NCBI RefSeq assembly: GCF_000422825.1
Contig: NZ_AUGU01000017.1
Coordinates: 124,001-188,000, forward strand
Source: Nocardioides insulae DSM 17944
Lineage (GTDB): Bacteria > Actinomycetota > Actinomycetes > Propionibacteriales > Nocardioidaceae
Direction of reading: 5' to 3'
DNA length: 64,000 nt
A program made the position numbers and the translations under genes. Below are positions 60,213 to 64,000 of this stretch, piece after piece; position 1 is the stretch's first letter; each line of letters begins with the position of its first letter. Under the pieces are notes generated by a model that had not been told where the DNA came from, ran no database searches, and saw only the letters and a program-made list of their open reading frames with translations.

Positions 60213-61496
60213 TCAGTTCGGAGCGTCCGCGAGCCACTCGTCCCGTGCGTCCCGGTCGGCCTGGGTCTCCCAACCGGTGTGGGCGAGGTCGAAGAAGTCG
60301 TCGCCGTCGAGGTCCTCGATCTCGTCGGTGGCCATCGACTCGATGATGCCGTCGAGCCCGTTCTGGACGGCGGTGACGAACATCTTCATGCCCTTCTGGC
60401 CGAAGTCGTCGGCCTGGCCGCGGACCTCGAAGAGCACGGTCGGAGAGCCGTTGAGGGCGAACGCCGACCGGCCCTGGCCCTCGTACTCACGCTCGTCGAA
60501 GTGCACGTAGCGACCGACGGCTGCGAGCGGGGACTGGTCGTCGACGACGGCGTCCTGCATGCCGTTGGCGGCGGCGAGGGCGTAGCGGCGGGAGAGGTCC
60601 TGGTCGAGCAGCGGCCACTCCTGCTCGTACGCCGCGCCGTCGTTGACGCCCAGCGGCGGGTAGTCGAGTTCGACCGAGACCAGCTTGCCGTCCTGCGGAC
60701 CACCCTCGAGGCGGCCGCAGGGCCCGGCGTGGTGTAGGTCGACGACCGCCGGCGGGGTGTCGAACTCCTCGCGGAGGTCGACGTACATGTCGCGGATCGC
60801 CTGCGACTCGGGGGAGAGGTAGAAGCCGGCATCGACCTGTCGGCCGGGGAGATCCTGCGGCCGCGGCTGGTAGTCGAGCTGCGGGTGGAAGTCGCGGTTG
60901 AGGTCGAAGCCGGTTTGGTCCTGGGTCTGGGAGAAGTACCAGGCCGGAGGGGCGCCCTCGAGCTGCGGGTACTGCTCGACGACCTGGTCCCAGGTGATCG
61001 CGTTCTGCCGGCGGTTGAGCTCGCCGCCATCCGGGTTGACCATCGGCATCGCCACCAGGGTGACGTTGCGCAGGATCTCCTTGGTGGCGCGGTCGTTCTT
61101 GGTGCCCAGCTCGCGGAGGAGGTTGAGCAGCGCCTCGGTGCCGGTGCGCTCGTTGCCGTGGATGGCGCTCTGCACCATCAGCACCTGGTCGCCGAAGCCG
61201 ACGCGCGCCGCCCACATGGCGCGACCCTCGATGCTCTCGCCGACCTTGCTCACCTTGACCCGTCCGAGGCTCTTGCGCTGGATGGCGGTGAGCTCGCGGC
61301 CGAGTTCGTTGTGGAAGGTCCACTTGTTGGTGGGCGGGTCGTCGGTCGTCTGACAACCGGGGCGGTCGCGCTTGGCGGCCGGCGCGGCCTCGACTGCGGG
61401 GTTGGCGGAGACCAGCAGGCCCATGGCGAGGGAGCCTGCGAACAACGCCGCGGCGGTGGCCCGCCCGGCGCGTCGTACCCGAGATTTCTGACGCAT
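60213..61496 (-). CDS. Secreted M14 zinc carboxypeptidase (1)
   Basis: A 427-aa secreted enzyme with Sec signal ('TAAALFAGSLAMGLLVSANPAVEA'), M14 zinc site 'AIHGNERTGTEALL', substrate-site 'GFDLNRDFHPQ', zinc His in 'VDLHHAGPCG' and the catalytic Glu in 'VLFEVRGQADD'. It cleaves C-terminal residues of peptides outside the cell, substrate unknown. A second M14 gene lies 139 bp upstream; the two arose by duplication or are functionally paired. Confidence 0.9.
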   Translation of the reverse strand: MRQKSRVRRAGRATAAALFAGSLAMGLLVSANPAVEAAPAAKRDRPGCQTTDDPPTNKWTFHNELGRELTAIQRKSLGRVKVSKVGESIEGRAMWAARVGFGDQVLMVQSAIHGNERTGTEALLNLLRELGTKNDRATKEILRNVTLVAMPMVNPDGGELNRRQNAITWDQVVEQYPQLEGAPPAWYFSQTQDQTGFDLNRDFHPQLDYQPRPQDLPGRQVDAGFYLSPESQAIRDMYVDLREEFDTPPAVVDLHHAGPCGRLEGGPQDGKLVSVELDYPPLGVNDGAAYEQEWPLLDQDLSRRYALAAANGMQDAVVDDQSPLAAVGRYVHFDEREYEGQGRSAFALNGSPTVLFEVRGQADDFGQKGMKMFVTAVQNGLDGIIESMATDEIEDLDGDDFFDLAHTGWETQADRDARDEWLADAPN

Positions 61497-61570
61497 GTGG
61501 TGTCTCTCTTTCCGGTGATGTGGCCGTCCCCCGGGCGGGGGTACGGCGCAGGCGGGTGCCTTGCCGGGCT

Positions 61571-61620
61571 GGGGGTACGACGGGCCGGTCGGGGTCAGCC
61601 GGTCGGCCCGTCGTACCCCC
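61571..61620. terminator. Perfect 17-bp hairpin between the M14 genes
   Basis: GGGGGTACGACGGGCCG (61571-61587) pairs perfectly with CGGCCCGTCGTACCCCC (61604-61620); loop 16 nt. It follows the second M14 gene by ~16 bp and probably ends that transcript. Confidence 0.8.
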
Positions 61621-61635
61621 TGAGGTGTGGCTGGC

Positions 61636-63021
61636 TCAGCACTCGTCGATCGGTGCGGCCTCGGTGAGGCGGTACTCCGAACGCTCGTCGAGCAGCAGCG
61701 GGATCAGGCCCTGGTCCTCCTGGGCCATGCTCACCCGAACCCCGCCACCTCCGGTGCGCTCCCAGGTGATGCCGTGGATCCGCAGGGTGCTGCGTAGGCT
61801 GTCGAACTGCTCGGCGTCCAGCTGGTAGGCGCACATGGGGGTCGGGTCCGCGCCGTCCTGGGTGGTCGGGACCATATCGTCCTGACCGGCGAAGTAGACG
61901 ACGCTCGCCTGGTCGGCCCCCTTCTGCGTGGCTCGCTCGGCCGCGGCCGCCGTTTGGCGCTGCACCTGGGTGCGGTTCTCGGCGATGAAGTCGGCGCTGC
62001 CCACCGCACTGTTGTAGTTGACCTCGACGCGACGCCGGTTCAGCAGAGCCTCGTCGGCCTCCTCCTCCGGGTTGAGGGCGTTGCCCGCCGTCTCGCTCAG
62101 CATGCCGACCACGTGCTGGAGGCCGGAGTAGTTGCGCAGGATGCGGCCCTGCCCGTCGCCGGCCACCTGCTGGAAGGGCTGGCCGTCCTTGACCAGGAGG
62201 CCGTAGATGCCGGCGGTGTAGCCGAGGCTCTCGACCTGCGGGGCCGAATAGTCGTTGTTCATCCTCTGCGCGAGCCGGTGGATCGCCGGGTCGACGTTGC
62301 GGTTGCGCGGCCACAGGTGGAGCAGGTCGGTGTTGTAGAACTCGCCTGCGCCGTACTCGTGCAGGTCGTTGAGTACGTCGGGCTTCCAGTCGCGGATCGT
62401 GGTGGCGATCGCCCTGCCCTCCGGGGTGGCGAGCTCCATCAGGTCGCGGTTGACGTCGACGCCGTCGGCGTTGCCCCGGGTGTCGGCGACCCAGCCGTCC
62501 GGGTTGGAGTTGAGGAAGAGCACGGTGGTGCGCTGGAGAAGACGTTCGACCGCCGGGTCGGGCGAGGTGGCCAGGTCGCGGGCCAGCTGCATGCAGGCCT
62601 CGCGCCCCGAGTTCTCGTTGCCGTGGATCGAGCAGTTGTACATCAGCACCGAACCTTGCGCCGCGGCATCGACCGACCTCGGCGCCGGTGCGCCCACCTT
62701 GACCAGCTGCAGCGGCCGGCCTTGGACCGTCGTACCGATCCGCTCCACCGCGACCCGCTCGGTGCTCTCGTCGAGCTGGCGCCAGAACCGCTTCGACTCA
62801 TCGAAGGTGGTCCAGGTCGCGCCGTTGCTCTGCTCGAACGGCGTCTGAAGCGTGTCCGGTGCCGCCTCCAGGGCGGTCATCAGCTGGTCGTCCGGCTCCG
62901 CGGTGGCGGACGTCGCCCCCGACCCCACCAGACCGGCCGCGACCAGTGTCGCGGCGCCAGCGAGTGCGACGCCTCGCCGCCGTAGTCGAGACTTCGAGCG
63001 CGATGACTTGGATATGGACAT
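61636..63021 (-). CDS. Secreted M14 zinc carboxypeptidase (2)
   Basis: A 461-aa secreted M14 peptidase: twin-Arg-like basic lead then signal 'GVALAGAATLVAAGLVGSGATSATA', zinc motif 'CSIHGNENSGREAC', 'GVDVNRDL', zinc His in 'LNDLHEYGAG' and catalytic Glu in 'GMLSETAGN'. Longer C-terminal part than its neighbour. Divergent enough from copy 1 to be an old paralogue. Substrate unknown. Confidence 0.88.
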   Translation of the reverse strand: MSISKSSRSKSRLRRRGVALAGAATLVAAGLVGSGATSATAEPDDQLMTALEAAPDTLQTPFEQSNGATWTTFDESKRFWRQLDESTERVAVERIGTTVQGRPLQLVKVGAPAPRSVDAAAQGSVLMYNCSIHGNENSGREACMQLARDLATSPDPAVERLLQRTTVLFLNSNPDGWVADTRGNADGVDVNRDLMELATPEGRAIATTIRDWKPDVLNDLHEYGAGEFYNTDLLHLWPRNRNVDPAIHRLAQRMNNDYSAPQVESLGYTAGIYGLLVKDGQPFQQVAGDGQGRILRNYSGLQHVVGMLSETAGNALNPEEEADEALLNRRRVEVNYNSAVGSADFIAENRTQVQRQTAAAAERATQKGADQASVVYFAGQDDMVPTTQDGADPTPMCAYQLDAEQFDSLRSTLRIHGITWERTGGGGVRVSMAQEDQGLIPLLLDERSEYRLTEAAPIDEC

Positions 63022-63287
63022 GCAGGCCTCCCGATGCGGTCAGGCCACTGCACGGCATGCAGCACGTCATCCACCACTGCCGAGTCAGCGGCCGGTTGTT
63101 CTGCCTCCTCGAACCTATTGGTTGTTCCTGACGCGGCGTCAACCGACTAAGGGTGGTGGCGTTGACTGATGTCCGGCTGGTAGAGGGCGGCCCTGTCGCG
63201 GCAGGTGCTGGCATCGATTCACCGGCGCCACCGGGCGTTCGGTAGGCTGCCCGCAGTCCTACCTGACCCATCCTCTGGAGGAATAAG

Positions 63288-63416
63288 GTGAAGAAGCTCC
63301 TCGTCATCGCCGTCGTCGCCCTCGTCGGCGCGCTCGTCAGCAAGAAGCTCCTCGACCGCAGCAAGGCCGAGCAGGCCCAGTGGGCAGCCGCCACCGACCC
63401 CATCGAAGGCGCCTGA
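63288..63416 (+). CDS. DLW-39 family small protein
   Basis: A 42-aa protein, too short for automatic listing: GTG at 63288 preceded by GGAGG with a 6-nt spacer, TGA at 63414. One hydrophobic helix (LLVIAVVALVGALVS) then a charged tail with KAEQAQWAAATDPI, the DLW-39 family pattern seen before tRNA-Ala in actinobacteria. Function unknown. Confidence 0.88.
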   Translation: MKKLLVIAVVALVGALVSKKLLDRSKAEQAQWAAATDPIEGA

Positions 63417-63427
63417 CCGCAACGAGC

Positions 63428-63503
63428 GGGGCCTTGGCGCAATTGGTAGCGCACCTGCTTTGCAAGCAGGGGGTTAGGGGTTCGAGTCCCCTAGGCTCCA
63501 CCA
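63428..63503 (+). tRNA. tRNA-Ala (TGC anticodon)
   Basis: Acceptor GGGGCCT/AGGCTCC (one G-T pair), anticodon stem CCTGC/GCAGG with loop TTTGCAA (anticodon TGC), T-arm GGTTCGAGTCC. Discriminator A 63500, encoded CCA 63501-63503. Confidence 0.97.
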
Positions 63504-63504
63504 C

Positions 63505-63534
63505 GAGAAACCGCGGGTCATCCTGCGGTTTCTC
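63505..63534 (+). terminator. Terminator after tRNA-Ala
   Basis: GAGAAACCGC (63505-63514) pairs perfectly with GCGGTTTCTC (63525-63534), immediately after the tRNA. Confidence 0.8.
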
Positions 63535-63601
63535 TCATTCCCAGGCGTATCCCCTGCTCCAGATGGATCCGCTGCGGGCGACTGACGGGTGAAGCTCGTC
63601 A

Positions 63602-64000
63602 TCAGCTAGCGTCCAAGAAGGCCTGAAAGCGTTCCTCGAGGAGCGATGAGTCTGGCCGCTCTGCCCGCCGCTGCGGGAGCACCATCAACTCCTTGCCGTG
63701 GAACTCCTGGATCCCGTGCCGCAGCATCGGGCCATCCACCTCGTGTAGGACCTCGTCGTTGATCCGCACCTCGTAGCGGGGCGTGATCCCGAGGATCTGT
63801 CGGTCGTACGCTGCATGGTGCATCTTGCACAGGGTCAGGCCGTTGGTCACGATCGGCCGTCCGCCGCCGCTGTCCTCCTGGATATGCGCGGCGTCGAGGA
63901 GGTCGCTGTGGCGGAAGGAGCACACCGCGCACGAGGTGTTGTAAGCGCGCAGCACCGCGGCGCGGAATGGGCGCTGATGGAGGCGGATCTTGGTCAGTTG
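63602..64000 (-). CDS. HNH endonuclease, C-terminal part
   Basis: A frame of 132 residues open to the window edge; the start is outside. An HNH nuclease core is visible: FRAAVLRAYNTSCAVC, 'LLDAAHIQEDSGGGRPIVTNG' and 'LCKMHHAAYDRQILGI' carry the H-N-H pattern with CxxC zinc ligands. It matches the C-terminal domain of predicted HNH restriction-type enzymes (COG3440-like), some of which cut modified DNA. The N-terminal domain that would reveal specificity lies beyond the window. Confidence 0.85.
   Translation of the reverse strand, partial: QLTKIRLHQRPFRAAVLRAYNTSCAVCSFRHSDLLDAAHIQEDSGGGRPIVTNGLTLCKMHHAAYDRQILGITPRYEVRINDEVLHEVDGPMLRHGIQEFHGKELMVLPQRRAERPDSSLLEERFQAFLDAS

Overview
The window is about 64 kb of high-GC actinobacterial chromosome centred on the replication origin. 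It holds dnaA and dnaN with a non-coding origin between them, gyrB/gyrA, recF, parAB, the rpmH-rnpA-yidD-yidC-jag-rsmG block, and the rpsF-ssb-rpsR-rplI and dnaB blocks. The gene order (pcnA, DUF6049, murJ, pseudokinase, sigM, anti-sigma, trxBA, parBA, rsmG) is the standard actinobacterial origin layout. A FemX-like transferase beside an alanine-racemase-like protein suggests an LL-DAP/glycine peptidoglycan lineage such as Nocardioidaceae (Propionibacteriales). The order is well supported; the family is an inference.

Layout. 1-10.8 kb: end of an MpaB-type oxygenase gene, TetR regulator, AtoE-type fatty-acid transporter, dnaB, a 500-bp gap with DnaA-box-like sites, MATE exporter, DinB-like protein, the rpsF-ssb-rpsR-rplI operon, a Ser/Thr kinase and endonuclease IV. 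10.8-16.7 kb: an accessory block with palindromic repeats and a four-gene operon (ECF sigma factor, 162-aa protein, cytoplasmic subtilisin with a hexapeptide-repeat linker, TPR-CHAT protease). 16.8-25.4 kb: femX, alanine-racemase-like gene, a seven-copy 22-bp tandem repeat, GT87 transferase, class A PBP, PadR regulator with inositol-phosphate synthase, GntR regulator. 25.4-39.2 kb: SRPBCC protein, CCA-adding enzyme, DUF6049, murJ, pseudokinase, sigM, anti-sigma, trxB-trxA behind a SigR/SigH-type promoter, GNAT and aminotransferase. 39.2-59.3 kb: parB-parA with parS sites, rsmG-jag-yidC-yidD-rnpA-rpmH, dnaA, oriC, dnaN, gnd, a GYF2/TM2 membrane protein, recF, dciA, a TDT transporter, gyrB, gyrA, DUF3566. 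59.4-64 kb: tRNA-Ile, a small membrane protein, two secreted M14 carboxypeptidases, a DLW-39 peptide, tRNA-Ala, and an HNH nuclease gene cut by the window edge.

How the genes work together. The window concentrates initiation (dnaA, dnaB, dciA, dnaN, ssb, gyrAB, recF) and segregation (parA, parB, five parS-like sites). Wall synthesis is represented by murJ and its pseudokinase, a PBP, femX and GT87. Membrane insertion is represented by yidC, yidD and jag. The strongest candidate for an undescribed system is the sigma factor/162-aa protein/subtilisin/TPR-CHAT operon at 11.2-16.6 kb. It looks like a self-contained intracellular two-protease module with its own transcription factor. No IS element, prophage, CRISPR array or rRNA operon was seen.
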